Shown here in pieces: positions 1 through 11,279 of a stretch of DNA of 64,000 nucleotides (positions are counted from its first letter, which is position 1; every line of letters begins with the position of its first letter). The position numbers were made by a program, and so were the translations under genes. This DNA is from Stenocarpella maydis (lineage: Eukaryota > Ascomycota > Sordariomycetes > Diaporthales > Diaporthaceae). Below the pieces are notes generated by a model. The model made no database searches and had not been told where the DNA came from. It saw only the letters and a list, made by a program, of their open reading frames with translations. The DNA is taken from assembly GCA_002270565.1 (NCBI GenBank), contig NQMI01000050.1, forward strand, positions 198,236 through 262,235, in the 5' to 3' direction.

Positions 1-2
1 GC

Positions 3-467
3 ATCTCCAAGGTGCCAGCCGACATGCACACGGGCGTGCACCTCTGCCGTGGCAACTTCATCGGCGGGCGGCACTTTGCCGAGGGCGCATACGACATCAT
101 CGCGTCCAAGCTGTTCCGCGACCTCAAGGTCAACACCTTCTACCTCGAGTACGACACGGAGCGCGCCGGCGGCTTCGAGCCGCTCAAGTACCTGCCCAAG
201 GACCGCAGCGTGGTGGTGGGTGTCATCAGCACCAAGGTGCGCGACCTCGAGGACAGGGAGGAGATGAAGAGGCGCATATACAAGGCCGCCGAGCACGTGG
301 CCGAGGGCACGGGCCAGACCAAGGAGGAGGCCCTCAAGCAGATCGCCATCAGCCCGCAGTGCGGCTTCAGCACCCACGAGTCCGGCTACCCGCTGAGCCT
401 GGAGGACGAGAAGAAGAAGCTGGCGCTGGTGAGGCAGATCGCCGATGAGATCTGGGGCGAGCCCTGA
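3..467 (+). CDS. Methionine synthase II-like (cobalamin-independent family), 3' end
   Basis: C-terminal part of a protein of the cobalamin-independent methionine synthase (MetE/YxjG-like) TIM-barrel family, which transfers methyl groups to homocysteine-type thiols using a zinc site. The frame is open from the window edge (codons from base 3) to TGA 465-467, so the true start lies upstream. Visible family features are an H-x-C pair in HLCRGN near the beginning, the YDTERAG strand, and ISPQCGFST near the end, whose Cys matches the last zinc ligand of the family. Length after the HxC motif fits a normal C-terminus. Compared with full MetE, the sequence looks closer to the shorter YxjG-like fungal proteins without the N-terminal duplicate barrel, but the missing 5' part prevents a decision. 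Codon use is strongly GC-rich. Confidence 0.85.
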   Translation: MSKVPADMHTGVHLCRGNFIGGRHFAEGAYDIIASKLFRDLKVNTFYLEYDTERAGGFEPLKYLPKDRSVVVGVISTKVRDLEDREEMKRRIYKAAEHVAEGTGQTKEEALKQIAISPQCGFSTHESGYPLSLEDEKKKLALVRQIADEIWGEP

Positions 468-1618
468 GCGCTCACACCCGAGCTGGCTGGGGGGTGTGGC
501 GGTGGGTGGGGCCAGGACGAGGCTGTGTGGCGTCACGAGCGTGGATATTCGTAAAAAAGCAAAAAAAGACGGGGTTGTGGCATTTCAACAGCATCAGAGG
601 TCGTGCGTGCATGGGGCGATTGGATAGATCGCCGGGGTGCTGAGACGGTGTTTGGGTCTGGGGCGGTCTGGTCAATTCGGGAATGGGTGGGCATGATACC
701 ATGGATTCAACTTCCATTTTGGTTTTGGGCGGCGTGTACCAAGGAATCACTGGCGAGCGGAAATGTGCCCAGGAACATTACGTAGTATATCTGAGCGACG
801 AAATATCAAGAGATGGCCTGGGATCTTGCATAGTCGAGCAGCAACCGTTGCAAAAGGGGATCTGGCAGCAGAGCAGCAATGCGACGGCATCATGGTGCTT
901 TGCTGGTGGAGACGTCTATTCCGGAAGTGGCAGCTCGGCAAGAAGCCCAGGTCGCATCGGAGGAACCAAACCATTGGCGCGCATGGGCCCCTTGACAACA
1001 GCCCGTCCTGAAAAGGACCGATGAGGCCAGTCAGTCCCCGGCCGGTGGGCAATTAAATGGTTCCGCAGGCGATGGATGGGAAGCCATGGCATGACGCCCA
1101 AAGAAATACATACATTTCCGTCCAAGGATTACCGCTCGCGCCCCACTGCCCCTGGGCTGATGCCCCTTTCTGGATCCCATCTCGAGGGCCATGTCGTGGC
1201 ACTCACATCATGCCACCCCCGCAATCCCCCCGCGTTTTCTGGGATACCATCTTTTTTGTCTGCCCCCCCCCCGGGAGCCGTCGTTCGTCCCACATCTCTT
1301 CTATCCCTCTTATCTCCCACTGTAACCTTCCTCCCCCTCTATTGTTCCTGCTGCAGGTACGGGTCCAGGTCCAGGTTCAGGCACCGTCCCAGCTGCATCA
1401 CGCATCTTCCTGCTGAGATCCACATGGTTTGGTGACCTGCTATGCGTCTGCGTCTGCATCTCACCGTGCATGTGCCCACCAGTCCGCCTCGGGTCGATCC
1501 GAGGCTGCTGCGCACCACCAAGGCCGAGATTCGAATCCTGTAGCACAAGCCAGGACGACAGATAGCATCATTCCCACCGGCCGTTGCCTGGCCCAGAGCA
1601 GGACGACGTACCGCGCCG
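468..1618. other. Intergenic region, no gene seen
   Basis: About 1.15 kb between the methionine synthase-like gene and the Zn2Cys6 gene. It should hold the 3' UTR of the first and the promoter of the second. The open frames here lack family motifs and splice-site logic. A C-run lies near 1262-1270. Confidence 0.6.
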
Positions 1619-3999
1619 ATGGATGATGACAAGGACGTTGCGCCGCCGTCTTCTGAGCGGTCCGAGCAGCCTTCCAGGAAGAGACTGAGGACATCCCATG
1701 CCGTGAGCCCTGCCTCCATATTCCCGTCTTGCTCAGTCCTGTACAGACTCATCGATCGCTGACTGCTCTGCCAGTGCGACATCTGTCGGGCGCGCAAAAT
1801 AAGGTTCGGCTCACCCGCTGCACGCCGCCATGTGGCCCTGACGCGTCCCCGGTGGAGTTTCCTCGCGGACAGGGTACGGAGTGCTGATCGTGTTCGACGG
1901 GCAGGTGCGACGGTAACAACCCGTGTACCTCGTGTTCCGTCTCGGAGCAGGACTGCACCTATGGATCCGAAGCCAACTCGTGAGCCCCACGACCCCCCCT
2001 ACAGGCGACGCCAGCCACGGCATCATCATGCTGACCAGCTCGCCAGACGGGGCAAGAGCGATCTCATCCTGGAAGGGGTCCTCCGGGTGGAAAAGTTTCT
2101 CCATGACCTGAACGCCAGTGTCGTCAGTACCGTCCACCTGCCAGCCACCCTCCAGCTCGCGGCCAGTGCCTCTGACATGATGGCAGATCGCCTCGCCACT
2201 ATCTGACCGGCGGCCGTCCTTCTTCTCACAGCCTCCAGGTCCTCAGTCCGGCAGCCCCTTCCTCGAGGAGTCGCCCATCACCGAGGCTCAAGCCTACCGC
2301 GCCGCCTGCCCGCCCCGCACGCCAGTCAGCGAGACCGCACACCAGCCTCCCCCAGACTTCAGGCATGGCCATCACGGCCAGGGCGGCGGCCAGCTGGCAG
2401 GTGGCCAGAACGGCTTCGACAACGCCGTGCTCGACTCGATGCACACCTCAACCACCGAGTCTGTCCTGCAGTGGCCGCACTTTGACGTCTTCCCCTCCCT
2501 GCGCAGCGACTACGTCTCCATCTTCGAGCTGGAGCAGTCCCGCCCGCCCATCAAGATGCGCCCCTCGGCCATCATGTACCCCTTTGTGACCGACGACGAG
2601 ATGGACTCCATCCTGGACGCCTTCCAGCACGGCGTCAACTTCTGGTACCCCACCATGTCGCGGCACCAGCTGGAGAAGGTCCGCCTGACCGTCAAGTGCT
2701 TCAACGCCGGCGTGGCCGAGGAGCAGAGCGCCGACGCCTGCCTCGCCTTCCTCACCATGGCCCTGGGCTGCGCGAGCCAGGCCGTGGCCGGGCTCGCCCC
2801 CTCCCCGCCGCCCGCCGCCCTCCCGGACGACGACGACCTGAAGCGCCGCGCCCAGCGCCGCGACATGGCCGACCTGTACTTTGACCACGCCCTGCGGCGC
2901 CTGCACGTCGTGCACATGGACGTCGGGTCCACCGCCACGCAGTGCCTCTTCTTCGCCGCCATGTACTTCGCGTCGCTGCGCCGGCCCCTGCAGGCGTGGG
3001 AGTACATCAACGCCGCCTCGGCAAAGTGCCTCCTGCTGCTGTCGTACCCGCCCGCGGGCGACACGCCCGAGGACGCCGAGCGCATCCGCCGCATCTTCTG
3101 GGCCTGCTACGTCCTCGAGAGCGACTACCTCGCCGAGCTGTCGGCCCTGCCGCAGTCCGGCATCGCCCGCATCGAGTCGTCCATCCCGCTCCCCGGGGCC
3201 TACTCGACCCACCGCCGCCCCGCCGACGAGGAGCAGAGCTCGCTGTACTTCCTGGCCTGCATATCCATGCGCAGGCTGCTCAACCGCGTCCACCAGCTGC
3301 TCTACGCCCGCGGCTCCGGCGCGAGCCTCGACGCCGCCCGCTTCCCCTACGTCGTCGCGGAGCTCAACCACCAGCTCGACGAGTGGCGCGACGTCCTGCC
3401 CGCCGCCTTCAGCTTCACCGTCGACACCCGCCCCACCCAGACCGAGGCGGGCGGGTTCCTCCGCCAGCGCTACCTCACCTGCCGGAGCGTCATCTACCGG
3501 CCGTACCTCATGTGGATGCTCAGCGGGAGCGGCGACGGCGGCGACGGCCTGAGCGTGCACAAGCCGAGCTCTGATGTCCTCAGCGGGTGTCGGGCCTGTT
3601 TGGAGGCGTGCCTGCTGCACATCCTCAACCTGCGGGGATTTGCACACACGGTCTTGGTTGACACGTGGATCTGCTCCTTGTCGTAAGTCGTCTTCCCTTT
3701 TTTACCCGCGATGATGTGAGACTTTGCTGACTGGCATGTACAGGATGGCCGGCGCGATGCTGGTCCTACTCGCAGCGTCGAGGGTACCATCCCTCCGCGG
3801 CGTCATCAGCCCTGATCTCCTCACGGCCGGCGACCACCTGAGGAGGCTGTTGACGAGCTGGCAGCAGGTTTCCGGCGGCCCCAGCTCTCCTAGTGTGGAG
3901 CAGAGCGTGAGGGTTATTTGTGAGGCGGATGAGTTTATCGGCCAGGTGTTTGCGGCGGGTGACATGCTCGCTCTCTACGGCCAGGGGAACGAACCATGA
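1619..3999 (+). CDS. Zn2Cys6 transcription factor with fungal-specific TF domain
   Basis: Probable nuclear regulator; target pathway unknown. Model: exons 1619-1702, 1775-1803, 1905-1979, 2047-2122, 2232-3682 and 3744-3999, giving 656 aa with every junction frame-consistent. The DNA-binding cluster is rebuilt only by splicing: CDIC (C29, C32), then C39, C45, C48 and C55, matching the C-x2-C-x6-C-x5-C-x2-C-x6-C pattern, with an intron inside the finger. A basic stretch RKRLR precedes it and a short coiled-coil-like segment (ILEGVLRVEKFLHDL) follows. A Pro/Gly/His-rich linker leads to the long exon 5, which resembles the fungal_trans domain. Introns 2, 3 and 4 were inferred from donors, branch points (CTGAC) and frame. 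The donor of intron 4 (GTCAGT at 2123) is the least certain junction. The start is the ATG that gives an open frame into the finger. Confidence 0.85.
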
Positions 4000-4149
4000 G
4001 CCAAGCAGGGGTGATGCAAGGTTCTGTGGTGTGTGGTGCAAAAATGGCCCTGCAAAGAGCGGGGCGACCTTTAATCATTACATGGCACATGGAACCGGCA
4101 TGAGGCAGTAATGTTTGGTGTACGGTACTATTGTTCCTGGTAATTTAGA

Positions 4150-4267
4150 GATGGACCTTCACCAATGTGACGGGGCTAAATGACCTTGATCTACCTAGGT
4201 ACCCTCTTTAAAGTAGTCTTTTATTATGCTGAGACCTTTCTTAGTCATCAAAATCGAGTCTATCTAA
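4150..4267 (+). repeat. Left member of a ~115 bp direct-repeat pair
   Basis: Imperfect direct repeat of 5095-5207. Shared blocks include ATGACCTTGATCTACC, TAGTCTTTT, and GTCATCAAAATC/GTCGTCAAAATC followed by AAGTCT or GAGTCT and ending TCTAA. Dispersed-element copy 1 begins immediately after its last base. Confidence 0.75.
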
Positions 4268-4660
4268 TGCCAGGCGGAAAGCCCCTACCGAGGCCCCAAG
4301 AGCTATTCATCCAAGTATCTAGGTTTTACAGCTTATTTAAGCTGTAAAGGCAGTTCACCTTCATCGCTCACTCTACTCACTCCTCCCGCGAACCTCCTCC
4401 ACACCACCCAATAGAGCCCTTAACGTACCCAGAGGAAGAACCCCAAGAGGGAGGGCCCTCCACGTGCCCAAAGGAAGGGCCCTACATACCTAAAGGAAGG
4501 GCCCTCACGTACCCAGAGGAGGGACCACCACGTGCCCAGAGGAAGAGCCCTCACATACCTAGAGGAAAGGCTTCCGCAAGGGTCCTTGGCATACCAAGAG
4601 GAGGGGCCTCCACACGCCCAAGAGGAGGGTGGAATCTTGGTTCGCGGGCTGCGCGTCTTG
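4268..4660 (+). repeat. GC-rich dispersed element, copy 1
   Basis: Starts TGCCAGGCGGAAAGCCCC and continues through an AAGTATCTAGG block, a TTCACCTTCATC block and a CACCACCCAATAG block. It then becomes an internal array of degenerate ~22-24 bp units built on GTACCCAGAGGAAG plus GGGCCCTC. Copies 2 (12686-13105) and 3 (16580-16943, inverted) have the same block order. The right end is not clear; it fades into KR-rich open frame near 4640-4660. Confidence 0.7.
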
Positions 4661-4759
4661 CGGCCCGGCGCACAAAGAAGAAGTCGGCAAAGGCCGCCAA
4701 GGATACTCAACTCGTGAGGAAGGATCTAGTGCCCCGCGGGCGAATCGTTCGACGGCTAG

Positions 4760-5035
4760 ATGGTGAGCATCAACCGCGAGCACCCCGTCTCCAACGCAGA
4801 TAACGATGAGGATGTTCAGCGTTTCCGCAGAAGCTGGGCCGAACTCGCCTCTCGCCTTGACCGAAGCATCAAGGCATACAAGAGGTTATCCGACGACGAA
4901 AAGGCCGAATTCAAAAACTCACTGTCTTATTGGGTCTTATTGGGTTCTTATTTTCTTCACCAGAATGACACACAAAATATCATCCAAAAGCACATCTCCC
5001 ATACGCCTCTCATTGTCCAAAAAATCCTTGGATAG
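4760..5035 (+). CDS. Hypothetical ORF inside the direct-repeat pair
   Basis: A 91-codon frame with a charged helix-like segment (RRSWAELASRLDRSIKAYKR) and no recognised family. The bases just upstream (about 4640-4800) are open in another frame and encode a Lys/Arg-rich stretch (TKKKSAKAAKD). The ORF may therefore be one exon, or one decayed segment, of a longer element-borne gene, possibly joined by a very short intron starting at GTGAGC 4762. It lies between two direct repeats, which suggests it is cargo of a non-autonomous element. Whether it is expressed cannot be judged. Confidence 0.25.
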   Translation: MVSINREHPVSNADNDEDVQRFRRSWAELASRLDRSIKAYKRLSDDEKAEFKNSLSYWVLLGSYFLHQNDTQNIIQKHISHTPLIVQKILG

Positions 5036-5094
5036 GTCAATCTGGAGCCAGGAGATATCCTAGACCTCGTTTTTCAGCTTTCGAACAATCTAAT

Positions 5095-5207
5095 GATGGT
5101 CCTTCACTGATTTAATGGTGCTGAATGACCTTGATCTACCCTCGCTAAGTACTTAGTCTTTTGTGGTGCTGACACATTTCTCAGTCGTCAAAATCAAGTC
5201 TGTCTAA
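5095..5207 (+). repeat. Right member of a ~115 bp direct-repeat pair
   Basis: Partner of 4150-4267, same orientation, ~830 bp downstream of its end. The differences include several A/G and C/T transitions. Together the pair looks like short LTRs or a segmental duplication flanking copy 1 and the 91-codon ORF. Confidence 0.75.
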
Positions 5208-5522
5208 AACCACAGTGTTATGAGAGATAAGGGTTAGACTATCCGTAGCATCGTGGCGTTTTCCAAGTGAAAATGCCTCAATACCCGTCGACTGAGCCTG
5301 AATGATGGCCAGGACCGAGGGGAGGCCGATCCCGCGTCCCCCTCGCTCACGATCTGTTAGTCCATTGCGAAAGACGCTGAGGCTCTCACCCAAAGTAGCA
5401 TTGCCATGGCATGTGGTTAGTCCCCTCGCATCATCCAACTATCGAGCGCTGACCCCAGGACGTCAAAGTTTCCAACACTGCTGCTCCTAGCAGCATCAAC
5501 CATCCCGACTTGGAACTGAAAA
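5208..5522. other. Intergenic, nothing recognised
   Basis: Short stretch between the right direct repeat and the 3' end of the first RBR gene. No open frame with family motifs was seen. Confidence 0.6.
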
Positions 5523-6944
5523 TCACCTCAGGCGGTTGCGCTTGCACCGGACGCAGAGCTCCAGGTCGCACTCAAGACACTGCAGGATGAAGTTCGGCAT
5601 GCGGTTGTTGCACATGTGGCAGTTGAAGACGCCACGCTGCGACCTCCAGGTGGCGTGGCCGCAGTCCTCGTTCCGCCGGATGCGGTTCTGCCGCTGCTGG
5701 ATGATCTCCTGCTGCCGAGCCCGGGGCTGCTGGTGGAACCTCGGGTCGCGGGCGGCGTCTTGCGCGGCCTGTTGGAGGAGCGAGTCCTCGTCAAAGAGGT
5801 CACAGCTACACGCGTCGGGGTGTCCCCTAGGCTTCCAGACTGCACCGCATTTATAGCAGAATTCAGAGCCGCACCGGCAGGCTGCCATCATTTGTCAGCT
5901 TTTGGAATTTAAAGGCTAGGCGAGGTGCGCTTTTCACTTACTCATGTGGTTACAACCCAGCGTGAGCTCGACAAGCTTTTTGCAGGAGTAGCACTGCTTC
6001 CAACCCTGCTCCTTCGCCAGGTCCAATAGCTGCTGGGTTGCCTCGTCCTTGGGGCAGTCGGTGCCCTTGTGAGCGGCAGCCTTGCAAATGGAACAGGTCT
6101 TTTCCTGGCACTCTTTGCAGCTTGCTATGTCGTTCTTGATGTCCTGTGGAGGAATAAAAGTAGAGCAACCGGGCCGGTGGCAGTATGTTTGGTTTGGCAT
6201 TTCCATCTCAATCTTTTTGGCTAGGTATCTGCCCACGAGCTCGCCGCCGAGGAAAATCTGGATCTGCATCTCCGCAACACTGATGTGCTGTGTGCAGCAC
6301 CGGGCGGGAAATAGAGATTCGTCAGTGATTGAGCTCGTGAAAAGCTGTCGAAGACATCCTCGACAGTACTCGTGGCCGCAAGGGAGCCTCGCAAGATCAT
6401 AAAAGTCGAAGTTGTCACTGCAGATCAGGCATTCGCGCTGCTTCTGCAGTCGCAAGGACAGGGCCTGGACAGGAAGGTCTGCCGAGTATACGTCGTCGTC
6501 TCCAGAACCAGGAGGCAGGTTATACTGAGCCTCGAGTTTCTTGCAAAGCTCGTCGTCGATGTCTGTTGGCTGGGAGGGCTGCCGGGTCTGGGGGTTCTCT
6601 GGCAGGCGGCCGTGTTCATGGAGCTGCAAGGCGGCGCGTCGGCCGCTCTCAGCTTGGTCTTCCTGCGCCATTGCTTCAGCGAGCAGGTCGGCGTCGTCAC
6701 GCACAGCTAGTGCAATGCTCGCCGACATGGCTTGGTCCAAGAGGAAAGCAGTCTGAGCCTCGTGTTCTGCCAGGTAAGCCTCGAACGCGACCTTGGAGTC
6801 GCAGGCAAGCTGCGGAGGATTTCCTCTCATCTCGGCCTTGGCCTCGTCCAAATCCTGCCGCAGGATCTTGAGCACAAGGCTGCGCGTCTGCAAGTCCAAG
6901 TGGTCGAGAGTGATGTCCATGATGGTGACCGGCTCGGAAGACAT
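5523..6944 (-). CDS. RBR-type (RING1-IBR-RING2) E3 ubiquitin ligase-like protein
   Basis: Predicted RING/HECT-hybrid ubiquitin ligase of 453 aa. Exons 6944-5942 and 5881-5523 (minus strand) are joined through a 60 nt intron with GTAAGT donor, CTGAC branch and CAG acceptor. RING1 lies around ECLICSDNF...CGHEYCRGC, the IBR around YCHRPGCSTF...CKECQEKTC, and RING2 around QCYSCKKLVEL-GCNHMTCRCG-FCYKCG. The junction falls exactly at HMT|C, so the catalytic Cys (C336) is rebuilt by splicing. A Cys-rich tail after a coiled coil (RQQEIIQQRQNRIRR) ends CHMCN...CLECDLELCVRCKR, an extra zinc module. The paralogue at 7767-8949 shares the architecture and intron position, so the two arose by tandem duplication. 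Substrate unknown; ligase activity is inferred from the conserved RING2 Cys. Confidence 0.9.
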
Positions 6945-7766
6945 TGCAGGATGGGATTCTTGAAAGCCCCTTGAAGACGACGGGGTTGTGAGGAAGGAAG
7001 TGGCCAGTCCACGAAGTTAGAATGCTGTGTATCTCCGTTTGTATCGCTGGTTTAATGCGGTGAGAGGCTGGGGGCGGCTTGGTGATAAGCGATGGGTGTC
7101 CAGGGTGCAAAGATAGATGCTACGAGGTTGAAGGACGGTGGATTTTGAAGAAAGACAAGCGGGCTTCCCGGAGGTCTTGGCTTGTCTGTCTCCGTTTGTA
7201 GGAAACGGCTGGTGGTAAGTGATGGTGGTTAAGGTGGAAGAGGAAGGCAAATCGTTCTTGCCCATGCAGCTGGGCCCTTGTCTCAGGTGCGCATGCTTTG
7301 CGAAATCACAATCGGCCAGTTGCAGCTCCGGAATCTCTAGGAAAGGTCTTGGGTGCTGCAGTAAGGAAGTGGGAAAACACCTTCATTGTGTGGAAGACAT
7401 GCAGGCGAGGCCAACAACCATGTACGCGACACAAGGCCCAAGCTGTCTCGAGTGCTGATGCTACCTAGGTAGGAATACATTTTGTCCCCTGTCCAAATAC
7501 CTTTCGGTGCTACTTCTGGCTGTGAAGACCGCGAGTATCCTCAACGCTATGGCACATCATGCCGATCCGCTACTTGCGCAGGTTGTCGGCTAGCGACACC
7601 AGTGCTCCGTAGAAGGTCCTTTTCATTGCTTCCATCTGCCTTCGCACACCCCATGGGGGAGATCTCGTCACCCCCCCCCCCCCGAGGAACAAGAACCATG
7701 TAAACATGTGAACCCTCCAGAAATGACGGCTTCGAATTCCCCCATGCTCTCTGGCTTCCTTGCTTC
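6945..7766. other. Intergenic between the two RBR genes
   Basis: Should hold the promoter of the 5523-6944 gene and the 3' UTR of the upstream paralogue. Contains one TACCTAGGTA palindrome (7462-7471) and a C-run at about 7672-7683. No further gene seen. Confidence 0.6.
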
Positions 7767-8949
7767 TCATCTGCATCGGCGGCAAGAGTTGTGGCGACAG
7801 TTCCTGCAACTGAACAGAAAGTTTGCCATGGGAGCGTTGCAGCTGTCGCAAGTTCCAGGACCGCCGATTCGTTGCCAATGGTGGACGTCGCAGCCCGGAG
7901 GCGTTGGATCCACCTCGGAGCGCTCTTCTGCAAGTCCTGCCGTGACTCTGCTTGTGGAATCTGTTCTCGTACTTCTGTAAAACGGTAGTATGATAGCCGG
8001 TAAATCGTTCGTATCAGCCCCGGCATCTCCCCTCTGGGGAGCCCAAATCTCTAACTCGATCAGATCATCATCGTCAGTAGGCTCGGGCCCAGGCTCTCCG
8101 AACTGAGGGCATTGGCACGTATGCCACTGCTTGCCACAGGCATAGCAGAAGGTTTTCTGGCATTTGCACTCTGTCAGGCAGGCGATGGTCAGCGGAAGCT
8201 TTCAAGGAGACAGGACGCAGAGCATCCCTCGTATTCATGCCCAGGTACTTACTCATCTCGTTGCAGCCGTCAACCCTGGCAACCATTTCCTTGCAGTGAT
8301 AACATTTCTGCCACTTCTCCTGCCGAGCGAGCTCGAGAACTAGCTCCCTCTCTCGGTCAACCGGGCACCTGCCCGTGTGCCACACAGACTTGCAGCTCGT
8401 GCAGGTGGCATGGCCACACACACACGTGGCCCGGCCCTCGTTGATTCTCTGAAGCGGAATGAACTGGCTGCAGGCGCGCTGGGAGCAGAATGTCGGGTTT
8501 GGTGTGTCGACCTCGGCCCTCTTCTCGAAGTACCTGGCCCAGATCTCGGGGGCGACGATAGGGTTGTTGTCGTCTACGATGGGATCGTCGTCACAACAGA
8601 GTGCTGGAAACATATGTGTGCTGTGGGCGGCAATCTCGAAGCGTGAGACAATGCAGGGCCGACACCAGCGGTGGCCACAGGGGCTGTGGTGACTGTCTGC
8701 ATCTGGGTTGTTCAGCTCGTCCCTGCAGCTGACGCAGATGTTCCGCCATCGGTCCCGATATCTTCTGCTAAGCTCCGGCTCATCAAGAACGCCGAATGCA
8801 GCGTCCTGTTCATTCTCGCTCATAGTTTGCCGGCCAGTACCTGTTTCGAAATCCGGCATTAATATGCGCTGCCCTTCATTCTCGCGCCCCTGATCGGCAA
8901 GAGCCAGCTCGTGATCCATAGCTACCTGGCTATGGCGTTCGCTGTCCAT
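7767..8949 (-). CDS. RBR-type E3 ubiquitin ligase-like protein, paralogue 2
   Basis: 366 aa from exons 8949-8253 and 8170-7767, with an 82 nt intron (GTAAGT donor, CTGACAG acceptor). RING1: ICVSCRDEL...CGHRWCRPC. IBR: FCSQRACSQF...CVCGHATCTSC. RING2: KCYHCKEMVARVDGCNEMKC-KCQKTFCYACG. The candidate catalytic Cys is C234. The usual His of the GCNHM motif is Glu here (GCNEM), unlike the neighbour, which may weaken or change catalysis. The tail carries the same zinc module (CDSCNAPMANFLFSCRNC), and its terminal CRRCR stop (7769-7767) was found only after splicing. The intron sits at the same codon as in the 5523-6944 gene. An acidic segment (DDDDLIELE) separates RING2 from the tail. Function inferred from family only. 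Confidence 0.85.
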
Positions 8950-10512
8950 GGGCTGTGGTCGAGTGCGACGGTGCTCGCTCGCGCTGGCTGAGACCGGAAA
9001 GATGACTCGACGAATCGAGATGACGGAGGTCTTGGGCAGTGGAAGTCGAGCTTCGTGGAGCTTTGCGGCGGCGGCGGCGGCGAAGATCGTCTGCCTCCGC
9101 GAATCGAGAATACCACCTGGAAATCCAAGAGGAGAGCATCCACAGGATTAAGGGGAAAACAAAGAGCCACCAATCAGTTGCATTGCAAATGTCGTTTGGT
9201 CCTGATAAATCAGCTCCTGCAGCGGCCATAGCAATAACCTTAGAGACTGACTGTTCAAAGAGTTAGCAGACTCGATATGATCCACTCATTTCGTAGTGGT
9301 CAGGCGACGAACCTTGCTGGCCGGATAGTGGTTAATGGCAATGGTGAGCAGGATTAGTACGAGGAGAAACTTCCAGAGATATCGAAAGATGCCTGCTCTG
9401 GCCCGACGCTACCAGCAGGGGGATCAAGCGCGATGGTATGGACACGGTTTCAGCAACAGCTACTGGGGACTGGGTGTGTCGTACTGTGGGGCTCAGCGAG
9501 TGTGGTCATTCATGAGAAGGAACTTCTGAAGACGAGGGGGATGTGGAAAGGTGGAAACTGTTGGTTTTAAAAGGTGCAGAAAGTGTCCGATGGAAACGCC
9601 GGACAGGCATGCCAATTACGCCAACCTCACATAGTACCGATTAAACTCCATAGTATCCAGGCATTCACCTCATGGGAGACCCTAGAAAAAATGATTTCCT
9701 GCGCTAATAAACTCACCCAGATGAGCGCCAGTGGATACAAAGCTGCTTGTGAGGCTAGGGCGCCCTATCCAAGGTCCTAAAATCCTCGAGGCTCGTGGCT
9801 GGGCGGTGTTAGAAAGCTTCACATCCACGCGAGTCCTCCGTCAGCTAAATAACCCACATAGCATTGTACTGAAGCTCTTCAGATCAAACCGCCCAAATTC
9901 TTCCTGTCCCAAGCAACGACTCGACTCCAAACCCTTGGCCTATGACAAGGCCTTGCTCACTGAGCAGTACTAGTAGGTTTGCCTTAGATGCCGTAACGTG
10001 TCCACCCCACATAGAAGCACTTGAGACGATTGACTGATTTGACCCGGCACCTGGGAAGTTGCAACCCATGCTCCTCTCAAGGTGGCTCGAGACCACATTA
10101 AACCACACACACAAGACCTTCCTTTCCGAGGAAGAACACACAAGACCTCTCATCTCGTTACTTCTAAGAGCCAAATATGCTGTCTTCATCGCCACAGACT
10201 AGGCCACCTGTTAAGCCGTTGCACTGAGTTTGGCAGAGATTCTCCCCTGGCTTCACAAGATTTCATACTACTAGGCAAATCCATTTATAACACGTAGATA
10301 CATACCAATCAGACGACATTCACTCATCCAAGGGGAGAGCACACCCACACCCACTCAGACGAAAAACCTCTTTATAAACCCGCCCAATACCCCAACTCTC
10401 AACATCCGAGCAATCTGGAGGTGTCTATAGTGAGCTGTTCACCCCCCCCCCCGGTTGGGATTAGGGCCCTACAGTACCGTAATAGCACCTCGAGGGTCGC
10501 GGGTTCAACCGT
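8950..10512. other. Intergenic region, no gene supported
   Basis: About 1.5 kb upstream of the second RBR gene. It contains a GGC-rich triplet run near 9064-9081 (5' leader of the RBR gene) and a C-run at 10442-10452. Open frames are short, overlapping and without motifs. Confidence 0.5.
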
Positions 10513-10905
10513 GTGTGCCTTCTGCTCCTCTCCTTTTTTAAAAACTTTTTTTCTCTTCTAAAATCTGCGGCTCGCCCCGCTCATGACCAGCCTCGCCAGC
10601 CGGGGGAGCACCCCGCTCCAGAACGTGAGCACCCCCTCCTGGCGGAATATCATGGAAAATTCCCCGGCCGCGACGACAAGAACCCAGCAACCCAGTTCAA
10701 CGCTCTCGTCTCCCTCCTGGGGGATAGGTACGTAAAGAAATACCCGACGTCCCCCGCGCCCGAGTCCGCCACGGGCGGCATGCTCAGGCCGCGGAGCAAC
10801 CCGGCATACTACGACGACCTCATCAGGGACCTCGAGGCCGCGCCGAGGAGGGGGTGGGCCGAGAGGGTCGGGCTGAGGCTGAGGGGCATGTTTAGGTGGC
10901 AGTGA
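10513..10905 (+). CDS. Hypothetical protein or gene fragment
   Basis: A 130-codon frame. Only the second half looks protein-like: from about residue 42 it has well-mixed composition (NPATQFNALVSLLGDRY, then NPAYYDDLIRDLEAAPRR) and ends in a basic/aromatic tail. The first ~20 residues come from a T/A-rich stretch and are doubtful as a real start. GC content rises sharply in the second half, suggesting a genuine exon whose upstream part is missing or spliced. No family recognised. It could be a 3' remnant of a truncated gene. Confidence 0.35.
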   Translation: MCLLLLSFFKNFFSLLKSAARPAHDQPRQPGEHPAPEREHPLLAEYHGKFPGRDDKNPATQFNALVSLLGDRYVKKYPTSPAPESATGGMLRPRSNPAYYDDLIRDLEAAPRRGWAERVGLRLRGMFRWQ

Positions 10906-11279
10906 GTGAGTGAGGGTTGTGTGTGCGATGGGGTTTTGTGGTGGGATCTTGAATTGCTTGGACTATTGACACAACGCGGGTCATCAATGCGCTTGGAGAG
11001 TTGATAAAGTAGAATCAAATTGGCTTTCAGGGCCTCTGTGAATCACTGGACTTTTATGTCAGTCACCTAGTTACCTCTCCGCATTGCATACTATGTACGC
11101 CATTGCTGGCAGACATTCTGTATACCCTCGCTCGTCGCCAATCCCCCAAGAGCACCTCCCCGGATTCAACCAGCATTCTCCTGAACCCTCCACACTGCCT
11201 CCTTTTGCTTCGTGCATGGGCCCGAACTTTCCGCCATTCTTCATCTCCGAGCCAAGAATGGGCTGGTTCCTCATTGATC
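10906..11279. other. Intergenic, nothing recognised
   Basis: Between the hypothetical ORF and the 3' end of the minus-strand pseudogene. No gene evidence. Confidence 0.5.

Noticed and set aside
2448..3647. Long minus-strand open frame of 399 codons
   Set aside because: It is antisense to exon 5 of the Zn2Cys6 gene, is low in complexity (Val/Glu/Gly/Ala) and reflects GC-rich codon bias of the sense gene.
10453..10540. Possible tRNA with GGGTTCAA B-box followed by a T-run
   Set aside because: No matching acceptor or anticodon stem could be folded around it.
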